Shown here piece by piece: positions 1-8,949 of a DNA stretch of 64,000 nucleotides. The first letter of the stretch is position 1. The number at the start of each line of letters is the position of its first letter. The notes under the pieces were generated by a model. It saw only the letters and a list, made by a program, of their open reading frames with translations. It had not been told where the DNA came from and made no database searches. The stretch is from the NCBI RefSeq assembly GCF_020966635.1, contig NZ_JAJKFQ010000001.1, positions 620,001-684,000 of the forward strand. Direction: 5' to 3'. The translations under genes and the position numbers were made by a program. Source of the stretch: Stieleria sp. JC731. Its GTDB lineage: Bacteria > Planctomycetota > Planctomycetia > Pirellulales > Pirellulaceae.

Positions 1-291
1 ACGGTTAACTGGTCCTACGGGCCTTCGCAAAAAACTCTATCCATCGTGTTTCACGCGCGGCATCATGAAGCTTTCTCTTAGGGCCTGCCTCAAAACCTTT
101 GCCTGATCAGCCTTGTCAATCAGCGTGGCCGATTCAATCATCAAGGTGCAATCGCGGAGGTTTTTGTTGCCAATTCGGAAAGGCAAACCAAATCGCGATC
201 GTTCTAAAGCCATCGACCAAGGGAACTGGTCGAACCACCATCGGAAAGACTCCGGTTGACGTTGTTGACGATTAACAGGAGTAATTTCGAG

Positions 292-1293
292 ATGGATGTG
301 CAACTTGCGAAAGGTATTTCACTGGTTGTGTGCTTGTGCATGATTCCCTGCCAAAACTCTTTGGCCGATGCACCAGTCGTCCGCTTCGATATGCCCGCAG
401 CGGTTCCCGCGGTCGACACCAGTGCGATCGGAGACAATCGCGAAGTGACGATCGCGTTCCCGTTATCTTCCCTGGTGGTTGATCAATCACGCCGAGGCAT
501 GATGACGCCGCCGATCGACCATCTATTAGTCACGTGTTCGATGCGAGATCAATATCCGGTCGTCGGCTATTTGCCCAAGACCGAATTGGAATCCGACTAT
601 GCCGGACCGATCGAGATCACGCAGAAACGCGAGACGACGGACAATGTCGGTGTCAATGTTGATGGGACCTATCATCCGTGGGGCGGAGGTCACATGGGGG
701 CTGATTCCAGCGACAAAGACTCCAACGCATCGCAGTACAGCAAGCATGCTCCGATGCAAGCGGTCATCGCATCAGGAACCGTAGATCGTGGTCGCGGTGT
801 TTACTTCAAACTTCGCTGGACCGCGCATCAAGTGCTTGAAGGTGAGAAAGTGTTTCAAGTTTCCTTTGCGGTTCCCGCCGGATGGCGCGGCGGTTTGGTC
901 GATGTTTCGGTTGCAGCCAAAGGTATCAGCAAGTCGCTGTTCCGCGATGAAAAGCTAGAAGACTTGGCGTCGCAAAAATTCGTCGTCGCTGTCCATCTAG
1001 AGAATGATCCCCACGCTGCCGAAATCGCGATGCGTCTTGCACATCTGGATCATAAGTTGGCCGAAATGTCGCAAAATGACGCAGGCAAGGCCACCTTGGC
1101 GGATTGGATTCGTCAAACACTGATTCCAATGGCAGACCAAAACAAAACCAACGATCGATCGAGACACTGGTATCAACGCGTTGTCGGTGGCACGGCCGAT
1201 CCACATGTCGATAAAGAAATCGCGAAACTGCCTATGCCGGTTCGGGTCACAGTTCTCGATTACGCCGATGCCTCACGAAAGCTGACCCAGTGA
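292..1293 (+). CDS. exported protein of unknown function
   Basis: A 333-residue protein that I do not recognise. The ATG at 292 is preferred over one 36 bases upstream because an AGGAG lies 10 bases before it and the protein then begins with a plausible signal peptide (hydrophobic stretch VVCLCMIPC, then SLADA|P). The mature part has Ile/Val-rich strands and a Gly/His-rich turn (YHPWGGGHMG near residue 125). A second half contains the strand pattern LRWTAHQVLEGEKVFQVSF, which looks like a beta-sandwich. No catalytic motif is visible. It stands alone, with 204 bases of non-coding DNA before the next gene. Cell-envelope or periplasmic location is inferred from the signal peptide only. Confidence 0.75.
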   Translation: MDVQLAKGISLVVCLCMIPCQNSLADAPVVRFDMPAAVPAVDTSAIGDNREVTIAFPLSSLVVDQSRRGMMTPPIDHLLVTCSMRDQYPVVGYLPKTELESDYAGPIEITQKRETTDNVGVNVDGTYHPWGGGHMGADSSDKDSNASQYSKHAPMQAVIASGTVDRGRGVYFKLRWTAHQVLEGEKVFQVSFAVPAGWRGGLVDVSVAAKGISKSLFRDEKLEDLASQKFVVAVHLENDPHAAEIAMRLAHLDHKLAEMSQNDAGKATLADWIRQTLIPMADQNKTNDRSRHWYQRVVGGTADPHVDKEIAKLPMPVRVTVLDYADASRKLTQ

Positions 1294-1450
1294 AAGCTGA
1301 CTTGGTGAAGCGAGCCGCTTAAAGATTGAATTATTGAACGATCTCACGAAGCTGGCTGCTTCGCACGTCTACCGAGGGATGGCTTCCTGGTTCCATGCCC
1401 AGTTCAAGCCTCGCCGACCGGATTACTGCGGCGACGTATCCCTGCTACAT

Positions 1451-1480
1451 TTGTAGAGTCCATCAGCAATGACTCTACAA
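1451..1480. promoter_or_regulatory. perfect 10-bp inverted repeat upstream of the Usp-like gene
   Basis: TTGTAGAGTC is followed by a 10-base spacer and then its exact reverse complement GACTCTACAA. The element ends 17 bases before the ATG at 1498. No T-run follows, so it is unlikely to be a terminator of the upstream gene. It could be an operator for a dimeric regulator or a hairpin in the 5' leader covering the ribosome-binding region. The symmetry is seen directly; the role is inferred. Confidence 0.55.
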
Positions 1481-1497
1481 CTCTTCTGACATCCTCA

Positions 1498-2442
1498 ATG
1501 ACAGATTCGCAACAAGACGACATCGGACGCGAAGTCGACGCGGCGATGCGAATGTTCGAAAAATCGAAAGTCGGCGAAGCCGCCGCGATCACGCCGATCC
1601 GCCCATCACGCGTTCTGCTGGTGCTTGACGGTTCGCCACAAGATCAAACCGGTATCGAGTCCGCCGTTTATCTGCGTACTAATTTCAACACAGAGACGTT
1701 GATTTTGGATGGCCGCGCTGCGGTTGCGGATGATTTGGCGATTGGCGTCGTCGATCAGATTACCGGCTCTCGCCCGATCACAAACGATGCGGCGGAGTCT
1801 TATGAAAAGATTCTCGCGGCGCTCTCCAGTCATGACGTCGATTTGGCAATCGTTCCTTGTCCCTTTGGACGTGACTTTGACAAAGTTGGGACCGATAGCG
1901 CCGGGACGGTGATCGATGTCTTGTTGTCGCGGTGTCCGACAGCAATGCTTGTAACCAGACGCAGTGATCAGTCGCTTGCCAACTGCACGTCACACGTGGC
2001 GGTTGTTGTTGGCAGCGAATGTGATGTGATTCAGCGGTCCGCCGCATGGGCATTCGGGTTATCCGCCGAAGCGGCCACCGTCGATTTGAATCTGGTTGTC
2101 GAGAAGGAACAGTTTGAAAACATTCGCTCGATCGTCGAGGCCTTGTCAGAAGGGTCAACGTTAGACACCGAAGCTTTTACAGAAGCACTGACGAAGACAT
2201 ATCAGTCAATCCATCAAGCGATGGCCAAGACGGCGAGCTCTCTCGGGCGAAGCTACCACTTGCGACCGCTTGCCGGAGAGGTTTCTCCGCCCAGCCCTTT
2301 GCAAAACAAAGACATGTTGCTGATCGTTTTGCCATTGGAAGTCGACGATCGATATGGGCAAGGCTTTGCACATGATCGAATTCGTCGTAGTCCACATCCG
2401 GTGCTCGTCGTGCCCGGCCACGTGAAGCCGGATTCAGAATAG
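1498..2442 (+). CDS. universal-stress-protein-like protein
   Basis: A 314-residue cytoplasmic protein. The first domain begins near residue 38 with the strand RVLLVLDGSPQDQTGIESAV, typical of the UspA fold. It continues with VDLAIVPCPFGRDFD and a segment containing CPTAMLVTRR. The last part (LLIVLPLEVDD...HPVLVVPGH) resembles the closing strands of a Usp domain, so this may be a degenerate tandem Usp. The usual ATP-binding G-2x-G-9x-G(S/T) motif is not obvious, so nucleotide binding is uncertain. The gene is followed after 14 bases by a small membrane protein, probably in one transcript. A perfect inverted repeat sits just upstream. Family assignment is reasonable; the physiological role is unknown. 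Confidence 0.7.
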   Translation: MTDSQQDDIGREVDAAMRMFEKSKVGEAAAITPIRPSRVLLVLDGSPQDQTGIESAVYLRTNFNTETLILDGRAAVADDLAIGVVDQITGSRPITNDAAESYEKILAALSSHDVDLAIVPCPFGRDFDKVGTDSAGTVIDVLLSRCPTAMLVTRRSDQSLANCTSHVAVVVGSECDVIQRSAAWAFGLSAEAATVDLNLVVEKEQFENIRSIVEALSEGSTLDTEAFTEALTKTYQSIHQAMAKTASSLGRSYHLRPLAGEVSPPSPLQNKDMLLIVLPLEVDDRYGQGFAHDRIRRSPHPVLVVPGHVKPDSE

Positions 2443-2456
2443 GAAGTGATTGATCA

Positions 2457-2849
2457 ATGAATATTGGAAATGTCAGTCTGCTCAATGCGATCGTCTTGAT
2501 CGTCCTTGGGCTTTGGGGATACCTCGGTTCAGAAACGCCATCAATGACGGCTTTGATCCCAGTCGTCTTCGGTGGAATCTTGGTCGCCTGCAACCCAGGT
2601 GTTCGCAGCAAGAACAAGGCTGTCGCGCACCTTGCTGTTTTGGCGACGCTATTGATTCTGCTGGGGTTGGTGATGCCGCTGAAAGGGGCGATCGGGCGTA
2701 GCGATACGCTGGCAATCGTCAGAGTCGTCATCATGATGGCGACAACGGCTTGGGCGCTTTATGCGTTTATCCAGAGCTTTATCGAAGTGCGCAAGCAAAA
2801 GGCTGCCGAAGGTGCTTCGGCAGCCAATGATGATTCGGCAAGTGGTTGA
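2457..2849 (+). CDS. small four-helix membrane protein
   Basis: A 130-residue protein with four hydrophobic segments: about residues 7-23 (NAIVLIVLGLWGYLG), 33-50 (LIPVVFGGILVACNPG), 57-76 (LAVLATLLILLGLVMPL) and 84-106 (TLAIVRVVIMMATTAWALYAF). It ends in a charged Ala-rich tail (KQKAAEGASAANDD). It starts 14 bases after the Usp-like gene, and an AGGAAG lies at that gene's stop codon, so co-transcription is likely. No family is recognised. Integral inner-membrane location is supported by composition; function is unknown. Confidence 0.75.
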   Translation: MNIGNVSLLNAIVLIVLGLWGYLGSETPSMTALIPVVFGGILVACNPGVRSKNKAVAHLAVLATLLILLGLVMPLKGAIGRSDTLAIVRVVIMMATTAWALYAFIQSFIEVRKQKAAEGASAANDDSASG

Positions 2850-2879
2850 TCGAACGTTTTTCGGCGTCTGAGAGTGCCG

Positions 2880-3632
2880 TTATCGATATTGCGTGAATGC
2901 AGGAACCGTCGCGATCGATGTGGGTGTCGATCCCGGAGCCGCGTAGGGATCGGTCGGCATCAGAACCTTGGTTCGCATTCCACTTTGGTTCGAGTTTCGC
3001 AGCGGTTGTGCACTGGTGGTACGTCCGACTTGATTGCTGGCAACCATCGTCTGCGAAGTGCTCGGGATTGGGTTGCTGATCGTTGACGATGAATTCATCG
3101 GTACCAGCCGCGACGCGACGTCCGAGTGAATGCGGTCTTGGCCACGCTGGACCAACTGGAGGTCTTTTTCGTAGTTGGTTTCGTAGCGGGTGATCCGGTG
3201 CGGAACGTCGCGTTTTTCAGCGACATACTGCGTTCGGTAGGTGGTCCGATCGACCACTTCGCTGCGGGCTTCCCAGTGAGTGATGGGGACTTGGCGATAA
3301 GCGACGGTCGGTGTGCGGAACGGATTCCAGCGACCTTCGACGTATGGCATCCACTTGATCTGTGTGACAGGTGAATAGCTGGTGCGATATTCTGGGCGGG
3401 TTTCTTTGACGGTTTGCGGCACATAGTGGGTTTGCGTTTCGATTCGCTCGTCCACAACCGGACGGACCACCTGTCGAGTGGTTTCACGGTAGATGTCACC
3501 GGTTTTGGGATCTTCTTTCATCTGCGTGGCGACGACTTGACCGTTGGCCTTGGTACCGACCGAGACGACGCTTGTCGCGACGGCGCACCCTAAAACCAAA
3601 CCACGTAACAGATCCGTTTTTTGAACGTTCAT
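2880..3632 (-). CDS. exported Tyr/Arg/Val-rich repetitive protein
   Basis: A 250-residue protein with an N-terminal signal-like segment (LLRGLVLGCAVATSVVSVG...ANGQ). Residues about 45-165 consist of short alternating polar/aromatic strands such as TRQVVRPVVDERIETQTHYV, RPEYRTSYSPV and DRTTYRTQYVAEKRDV. They suggest a repetitive beta structure with a period of about 20-25 residues. The C-terminal third is Ser/Thr/Asn/Pro-rich and probably disordered. Similar Tyr-rich exported proteins of unknown role are common in planctomycetes (general knowledge; not checked). It is convergent with the upstream membrane-protein gene and divergent from the Trm112-like gene. Confidence 0.7.
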   Translation of the reverse strand: MNVQKTDLLRGLVLGCAVATSVVSVGTKANGQVVATQMKEDPKTGDIYRETTRQVVRPVVDERIETQTHYVPQTVKETRPEYRTSYSPVTQIKWMPYVEGRWNPFRTPTVAYRQVPITHWEARSEVVDRTTYRTQYVAEKRDVPHRITRYETNYEKDLQLVQRGQDRIHSDVASRLVPMNSSSTISNPIPSTSQTMVASNQVGRTTSAQPLRNSNQSGMRTKVLMPTDPYAAPGSTPTSIATVPAFTQYR

Positions 3633-3767
3633 GCTCGATTACACTCCCCGCCGGAATCCTTCCCAGCGTCAATCCTTTGAATAGAGAAGAACAGGATTTG
3701 CTTCCTTCCCAAAATCGGATTAACTGTTACTCAACTCGAACAATACCCGGCAGGGTCTGCAAAATTG

Positions 3768-4028
3768 ATGATCGACGAAAAGTTATTGAAGTGGATTCGG
3801 TGCCCCATTACAGGGCAAAGTCTGCGTCTATCGGACGCTGAGACCCTCGCGACGCTGAACCAAAAAATTTCTTCTGGTACCCTCCGTGATCGCTCCGATC
3901 AGCTTGTTGCCGAAGGCCTGCAGGGGGGATTGGTCAACGAAAATGCTGACGTTTTGTATCCCATACGAAGCGGCATTCCATGTTTGGTTGTGACATCCGC
4001 GATTGATCTGAAGTCGTCTGTCGAGTGA
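3768..4028 (+). CDS. Trm112-like small protein
   Basis: An 86-residue protein starting MIDEKLLKWIRCPITGQSL. The Trm112/UPF0434 signature is an N-terminal 'LL..L.CP.t...L' and a C-terminal 'G(I/ L)P.L'. Here these are LLKWIRCPITGQSL and YPIRSGIPCLV. Bacterial members are small; some support methyltransferases. The zinc ligands of the yeast protein are only partly present, as in many bacterial homologues. A TTG lies directly before the chosen ATG. The gene is isolated, between divergent and convergent neighbours, so the context gives no partner. Confidence 0.75.
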   Translation: MIDEKLLKWIRCPITGQSLRLSDAETLATLNQKISSGTLRDRSDQLVAEGLQGGLVNENADVLYPIRSGIPCLVVTSAIDLKSSVE

Positions 4029-4093
4029 CTTATGGGTGATCAGATGTAGTTCAACCATCGCTATCGCGTTAACGAGTCAGTGGCAGCGACACT

Positions 4094-4120
4094 GAGCCGC
4101 GACGGCGCTAGCCGCGGTTC
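4094..4120. terminator. GC-rich hairpin between convergent genes
   Basis: GAGCCGCG pairs with CGCGGTTC (8 bp including one G-U) around an 11-base loop containing GGCGCTAG. It lies between the convergent Trm112-like and deacylase genes. There is no T-run on either strand, so it is at best a weak intrinsic terminator. It may instead be a copy of a dispersed intergenic palindrome, which one window cannot show. Confidence 0.35.
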
Positions 4121-4163
4121 CGTGACTTCGCCCAAAAGATGTCACGTCCCGAACGATCCTGGT

Positions 4164-5387
4164 TTACTCACCGCCACACGCCCAATGGCGTAGCGCTCGT
4201 TCATACAGGTCGATGCCTCGTGTGATCTGATCGATCGCAATCCATTCGTCCACCGTGTGAGCTTGCGCGATGCTTCCGGGGCCAATAATCATTCGATGAT
4301 GGAGATCGTTCCAGACACCGCCGTCGGTTGCATAGCTGACCGTCTTTGCCGAGCTGTTTGAAAGCTGTTCCATCGTCTTGATGTTTTCATTTTCAGGAGA
4401 CGTCCACATCGGGTCACAACCGTCAATCAATGTGACCTCGACGTTGTGGGTTCGGGCAATGATGCCGATCTCGTCAACAAGCGATTGTCCGTCGACGTTT
4501 GGCATGGGGCGGAAGCTGATCCACGCGTCACAACGGTCGGGCGTAATGTTGATCGCTTTGGCGTGGTCGCAGACACCGAAATTCCAAGACAGTGTTGGCG
4601 GATCGAATCGATCGTCGAGCAGCGCATTGTCGGTTCTTGTCTGTTGGCAGAGTTTCAGGACCGACTGCAAGACAGGTACCATTGCTTCGTTCGCGTTGGT
4701 ACCAAAGTCAGTCGCGCTATGCCCGGCCTTACCATTGGCGCGTAGCTTGATTCCCCGGATACCTTTGTGAGCGTGGACGACTTGCAATTCGGTTGGCTCA
4801 CCGATAATCGAAACCGGATCTTGTTTGACAAGTCTGCCGAAAGCTTCGCATTCATTTGCGAGGTGCTTTGCCCCTTCGAAGCCAACCTCTTCGTCAGCAG
4901 TGCAGACAATCCAGACAGGGCCTGTTTGATGTTCAGCTGGGATTCGTGAGACCGCGGCAAGCATGGTTGCCAGGGATCCCTTCATATCGCAGGCTCCGCG
5001 TCCATAAATTCGATCCGTTGTACGAATAGCCGTAAACGGATCAGGGGCAGCATCCATTGACGCCGGCGGAAGGTTCGGGCAACCGATCCAGTTTTGCGTT
5101 GGCACGACATCCGTGTGACAGAAGTAGGCAAGTCCCTTGGTTTGGGAAGTCGTGGATTGTTTTGGAGCACGCACGGCGACCAAGTTGGCTTTGGTTACCT
5201 GGTGGTGGTCTTGGTAGAAAGTTTCGGCGATTTCGAAACCGAGTTCCTTCAGGACAGTCGCCACATATTGGTTGATTTCAACATTGCTTGTCGAACTAAC
5301 CGATGGGAACCCAATCAGCTCTGCAAGATAGTCGATTGCCAGTTCGGTAGATGGATCGGTTTGACCGCCATCGGTCGCGGGCGTCAT
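4164..5387 (-). CDS. argE: M20-family deacylase, ArgE/DapE type
   Basis: A 407-residue member of the M20 metallopeptidase family, probably acetylornithine deacetylase (N-acetylornithine to ornithine). Visible metal-site motifs are FCHTDVVP (His, Asp), GRGACDMKGSLA (bridging Asp), CTADEEVGFEGA (catalytic Glu pair) and a C-terminal AQAHTVDEWI (His). HAHKGIRGIKL and GKAGHSA mark the dimerisation domain. The ATG at 5387 is chosen because similarity begins soon after (TELAIDYLAELIGFPSVSS); the open frame extends 33 codons upstream with low-quality sequence. No Shine-Dalgarno site is seen. Single gene, convergent with the Trm112-like gene. DapE or another N-acyl amino-acid deacylase is the main alternative, so the symbol is tentative. 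Confidence 0.85.
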   Translation of the reverse strand: MTPATDGGQTDPSTELAIDYLAELIGFPSVSSTSNVEINQYVATVLKELGFEIAETFYQDHHQVTKANLVAVRAPKQSTTSQTKGLAYFCHTDVVPTQNWIGCPNLPPASMDAAPDPFTAIRTTDRIYGRGACDMKGSLATMLAAVSRIPAEHQTGPVWIVCTADEEVGFEGAKHLANECEAFGRLVKQDPVSIIGEPTELQVVHAHKGIRGIKLRANGKAGHSATDFGTNANEAMVPVLQSVLKLCQQTRTDNALLDDRFDPPTLSWNFGVCDHAKAINITPDRCDAWISFRPMPNVDGQSLVDEIGIIARTHNVEVTLIDGCDPMWTSPENENIKTMEQLSNSSAKTVSYATDGGVWNDLHHRMIIGPGSIAQAHTVDEWIAIDQITRGIDLYERALRHWACGGE

Positions 5388-5652
5388 TGGAACTCGGGTG
5401 GGTTGAACGAAGGGACATTCAGGCGAACCGGATCTCGATCGACAGGTTGTCTGCGAAGCAGTGGGTGTCCCGCGTGCTTCCGCCACACTCTTGTCTTGTC
5501 CGGCTAGAAAATCCTAACGGTGAAGAAGTGTTCGTTAAATGCCAGATCATGACATCTGGCACGGTATCGATTCAACAAACAAAGAGAGAGCAGCCAGACA
5601 ACCGGGTTCGCCATCACAAAATGACTTTGCGTTAGTGGGCAGTTCTACGCTG

Positions 5653-6150
5653 CTAAGCATCGTATTGCAGTTCGTCGTCAAACCAATGATGTCCTAGTTC
5701 TTGCTGGTAGCGAAAGAGTCGCTCTCCGGCGATTCGTAGTCTTCGGCTGACTTCGCGGCCGAGATTCATCATTACCATCGCGTACTGTTCGGTATCGACT
5801 TTGCAAAGCTTGCTTAGTGCTATGTAAGGAATACGCACAACGACGCAATCGGATTCAGCGCGAACGGATGCGAATCGTTTTTGAAAATCGATCAGTGACA
5901 TTTCGCCGACGCAGTCGCCAGGACCGACACGTGCCAACACGATCGCGTTTCCTTCCCACTGGCGTTCAACGACCACGGACCCTGATCGGATGACAAACAA
6001 GCTGTCGCCTGGATCTCCCTCGTAAAACAAGAAATCGCCGGCCTCGAACTCAATTTCCTGTGACTGTTCGAGGATGAAACGCAATGTTTCGACCTTCAAT
6101 CCGCCACAGATCGGAATTTTTTGAATCAACTGGGTTTGTTCGAGCAGCAT
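5653..6150 (-). CDS. cyclic-nucleotide-binding-domain protein
   Basis: A 165-residue protein made almost entirely of one cNMP-binding (CAP_ED-like) domain, about residues 10-120: FEAGDFLFYEGDPGDSLFVI, then GSVVVERQW, then the phosphate-binding cassette region VGEMSLIDFQKRFASVRA. No DNA-binding helix-turn-helix follows; the C-terminal 45 residues are helical (ALSKLCKVDTEQYAMVMMNL...SRRLRIAGERLF). It is therefore probably a stand-alone sensor and not a CRP-type regulator. The ATG at 6150 has GGAAG six bases upstream and is preferred over the TTG at 6168. Ligand unknown. It is divergent from the PQQ-propeller gene. Confidence 0.85.
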   Translation of the reverse strand: MLLEQTQLIQKIPICGGLKVETLRFILEQSQEIEFEAGDFLFYEGDPGDSLFVIRSGSVVVERQWEGNAIVLARVGPGDCVGEMSLIDFQKRFASVRAESDCVVVRIPYIALSKLCKVDTEQYAMVMMNLGREVSRRLRIAGERLFRYQQELGHHWFDDELQYDA

Positions 6151-6375
6151 CGTCGTCTTCCAAGACAAGGAATCAATTTCGAGATCGATCTGCGATCCGG
6201 TGATTCTCTATCGTCTCGCATCCAGCAGGGGGTGTCAAAGTTTTCTCGCAAACAACAGGCCTGATCCCTCCTGTCCTTTGGATCGACGGGGTCGGTTTGA
6301 ATAAACTGGGGCATCGACGACGCTAGGTGTACTGTCGAAAGTTGGACTTTCCCCGCCAAATTTCAATCAATCAAG

Positions 6376-7689
6376 ATGTCCCATCTTCCCGTTTGGAAAT
6401 CGCATTGCCGGAAAACATCTTTCCGACGCAAGCCTCTCCTTTGGAAATTTTGCCTATTGGCGCTTTCGATAGCGCCAATCGCGAGTGCTGATGACTGGCT
6501 CCATTGGCGTGGACCAATTGGGAATGGGGTTGCCACGAGTGGTTCTCCACCCACGTCTTGGTCCTCAACGCAGAATGTGAAGTGGAAAACCAAAATCCCA
6601 GGACGAGGTTCGGGGTCACCGATCGTCGTCGGTGACAAAGTCTTTGTCGTCACGGCTGTGGCAACAGGGAAGGGGACCGGTTCGCTTCCCGAGCTGAGCT
6701 TCCAACTGCACTGCTACGATCGCAATTCGGGGCAACAACAATGGAAGCAAGTGGCCATCGTTGCGACTCCCCACCAAGAAACGCACTCGACGAATGGGTT
6801 CGCTTCGGCTTCGCCATGTTCAGATGGCGAACATATTTATGCTCACTTCGGTTCGCGAGGGCTTTACTGTTACACCCTCGATGGCGAATTGGTTTGGATG
6901 CGTGACGATTTCGGCCGGATGGAAACTCGTTCCAGTTTTGGCGAAGGCAGCTCACCGACGCTTGCCGGCGACAAGATCATCGTGCCTTGGGATCACGAAG
7001 GTGCGTCGGCGCTCTACGCACTCGACAAACGAACTGGCAAGACGGTTTGGAAGGCAGACCGAGACGAACCGAGTTGTTGGGCCACACCACTGATTATCGA
7101 GCGTGGTGGTCAGCAGCAAGTCATTATGAACGGTCAGAACTATGCACGTGCTTATGACCTGGACTCCGGCAAAGAGCTTTGGCGTTGTGGTGGCCAAACG
7201 GCTAGACCAGTTGCTTCGGCGGTTGCAGATCATGAGCGCGTTTACATCGGTAGCGGTTTTCGAGGTTCCTTCTTGGCCGCGTTCTTACCCGGTGGAAGCG
7301 GTGACATCGAAGGCACCGACCGAGTCGCTTGGACGGTGAACCGCGACACACCGGATATCGCCTCGCCGCTGCTGTCCGACGGACGCTTGTACTATCACAA
7401 AGGAAAAGGCGGGATCTTAACCTGCGTCGATGCGAAGACCGGAACGGCGCACTATTCAGCTCAGCGTGTGCCATCGATTCGTTCAACGTATGCATCACCG
7501 ATCGCTGCAGGCGGATTTGTCTATTTGACTGGCCGTGAAGGTACAGTGGTCGTGATTAAGGATAGCGAGGATTTTGAAGTCGTTGCTGAGAACACATTGG
7601 GCGAAGGGATTGATGCCACGCCGGCTGTTGCCGGTGACGAACTATTCATCCGTGGCGAACAACACCTTTTCTGTATTTCGAAGCCGTGA
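6376..7689 (+). CDS. exported PQQ-like beta-propeller protein
   Basis: A 437-residue protein with a long basic n-region and hydrophobic core (KFCLLALSIAPIASA|DDW), so exported. The mature protein begins WLHWRGPIGNGVA, the standard opening of the planctomycete PQQ_2-type propeller. It contains repeated blades of the type 'G..vyA...dG.l.W': HIYAHFGSRGLYCYTLDGEL, SALYALDKRTGKTVWK, ARAYDLDSGKELWR, GGILTCVDAKTGTAHYS. The fold is BamB-like. Enzyme activity is not evident, and PQQ binding cannot be assumed. Its stop codon overlaps the GTG of the ROK kinase gene (GTGA), indicating translational coupling. Confidence 0.85.
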   Translation: MSHLPVWKSHCRKTSFRRKPLLWKFCLLALSIAPIASADDWLHWRGPIGNGVATSGSPPTSWSSTQNVKWKTKIPGRGSGSPIVVGDKVFVVTAVATGKGTGSLPELSFQLHCYDRNSGQQQWKQVAIVATPHQETHSTNGFASASPCSDGEHIYAHFGSRGLYCYTLDGELVWMRDDFGRMETRSSFGEGSSPTLAGDKIIVPWDHEGASALYALDKRTGKTVWKADRDEPSCWATPLIIERGGQQQVIMNGQNYARAYDLDSGKELWRCGGQTARPVASAVADHERVYIGSGFRGSFLAAFLPGGSGDIEGTDRVAWTVNRDTPDIASPLLSDGRLYYHKGKGGILTCVDAKTGTAHYSAQRVPSIRSTYASPIAAGGFVYLTGREGTVVVIKDSEDFEVVAENTLGEGIDATPAVAGDELFIRGEQHLFCISKP

Positions 7690-8705
7690 TCACAAAACCA
7701 GGTTTACTAGTCGGGAATCCAATCAGCGACGTCGATCCGATTGTGCTAGGAATTGACTTGGGTGGCACCAGCGTCAAATTAGGGTTGCTGCGTGGCGACG
7801 ATGTCATTGCCAGGGCTTTGATTCGCACATCCGATTTTGATCGGCCTTCGGACGCGTTTGACGAAGCTCGACGTTTTGCATCCGGAGCGTTGGAAACTGC
7901 AGGCCTGACCTTTGATCACCTGCAGGCGGTTGGCCTAGCCATGGCGGGTGTGATCGACGAGGCGACGGCGACTTTGATGGAAACCGCAAACCTGCAGTCA
8001 TGGCATGGGATCGGTTTTTATCGGGAACTACAGAGTGTCTTTCAAAAGCCTGTCGCCGTGATCAACGATGCCAACGCGGCCGCTTTGGGCGAGGCACACT
8101 ATGGAGAGCATCGAGCGGACAGCCTGACCTTTCTGACGCTTGGTACCGGAGTCGGTGGGGGTGTGATTGTGCGTGGGCGTCCGATCAATGGCGAACACGG
8201 GTGCGGCGGCGAAGTCGGACACGTCACCATCGATTATGCCGACGACGCCAGAATTTGTGGCTGTGGAAAACCGGGCCACTTGGAAGCCTACGCAGGAGCC
8301 GGTGGAATTGTGCAAACCGCCCAGCAACAGTTAGCCAACTCCGATCAAGCGTCAAAACTCAGGGGCATTGAAGACCTTTCGTGCGAAGTCATCGCTGACT
8401 TTGCAGAGCAAGGTGATCCAATCGCGCGGGCTGTTGTCAAACAAACCGCGTGCTACTTGGGGCGAGCGATCGCGATCTTGGCGCATGTCGCAGATCCTGA
8501 CGTCGTGCTTCTAGGTGGAGCCGTCACGTTTGGTGGACACGCAACCGATACCGGTCGCGAATTCCTTATGAGCATTCGCGGCGAAATGGCACGTCTGTCA
8601 CTCAATCAGATCGGTTCGGCAATCGAGATCGATTTTGCCAGCCTGGGGAACGATGCTGGAATGTTGGGGGCGGCCCGTCATGCGTCACTGGTTGCGCTGC
8701 GTTAG
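7686..8705 (+). CDS. ROK-family sugar kinase (glucokinase-like)
   Basis: A 339-residue ROK protein. ATP-binding motif GIDLGGTSVKLGL at residues 22-34; catalytic region INDANAAALGEAHYG; second phosphate motif TLGTGVGGGVIVRGR; zinc-site region EVGHVTIDYADD followed by ICGCGKPGHLEAYAG. In the canonical CxCGxxGCxE motif the third cysteine is His here (CGCGKPGHLE), a variant that could still bind zinc. The likely reaction is ATP-dependent phosphorylation of glucose, N-acetylglucosamine or a related hexose. The GTG start overlaps the preceding stop, so translation should be coupled to the propeller gene. A NagB-like gene follows 244 bases downstream, which favours an amino-sugar role (inference). 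Confidence 0.88.
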   Translation: MITKPGLLVGNPISDVDPIVLGIDLGGTSVKLGLLRGDDVIARALIRTSDFDRPSDAFDEARRFASGALETAGLTFDHLQAVGLAMAGVIDEATATLMETANLQSWHGIGFYRELQSVFQKPVAVINDANAAALGEAHYGEHRADSLTFLTLGTGVGGGVIVRGRPINGEHGCGGEVGHVTIDYADDARICGCGKPGHLEAYAGAGGIVQTAQQQLANSDQASKLRGIEDLSCEVIADFAEQGDPIARAVVKQTACYLGRAIAILAHVADPDVVLLGGAVTFGGHATDTGREFLMSIRGEMARLSLNQIGSAIEIDFASLGNDAGMLGAARHASLVALR

Positions 8706-8949
8706 CCGAGATTTCGAAAGGTCCCATGATGACTTGTCGGTCATCCGTTTCGTCACGTAACCATCTTGGCGGCTAAGTGCTAGATTCGCTGTCACGATGC
8801 GACTCGCGTGACATGATTTCGGTCAGAGCCTCGTTCCGTCCGCTGTATTTCAACAATCTGACGGTTTGTCGGGACGTAGGTTTTGGTGGAGCGGTCCAAC
8901 CACCGCTCAATGCACAGTCCTTTGTCGGTTATCATCCTGAATCAACAAC

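Noticed and set aside
37-213. 58-codon minus-strand frame before the first gene
   Set aside because: Codon choice looks plausible, but there is no ribosome-binding site, recognisable domain or signal peptide, and it is too short to judge.
1264-1312. Short direct repeat 'GAAAGCTGAC' at the end of the first gene
   Set aside because: Only two copies of about ten bases; likely chance or a small slip duplication with no visible consequence.
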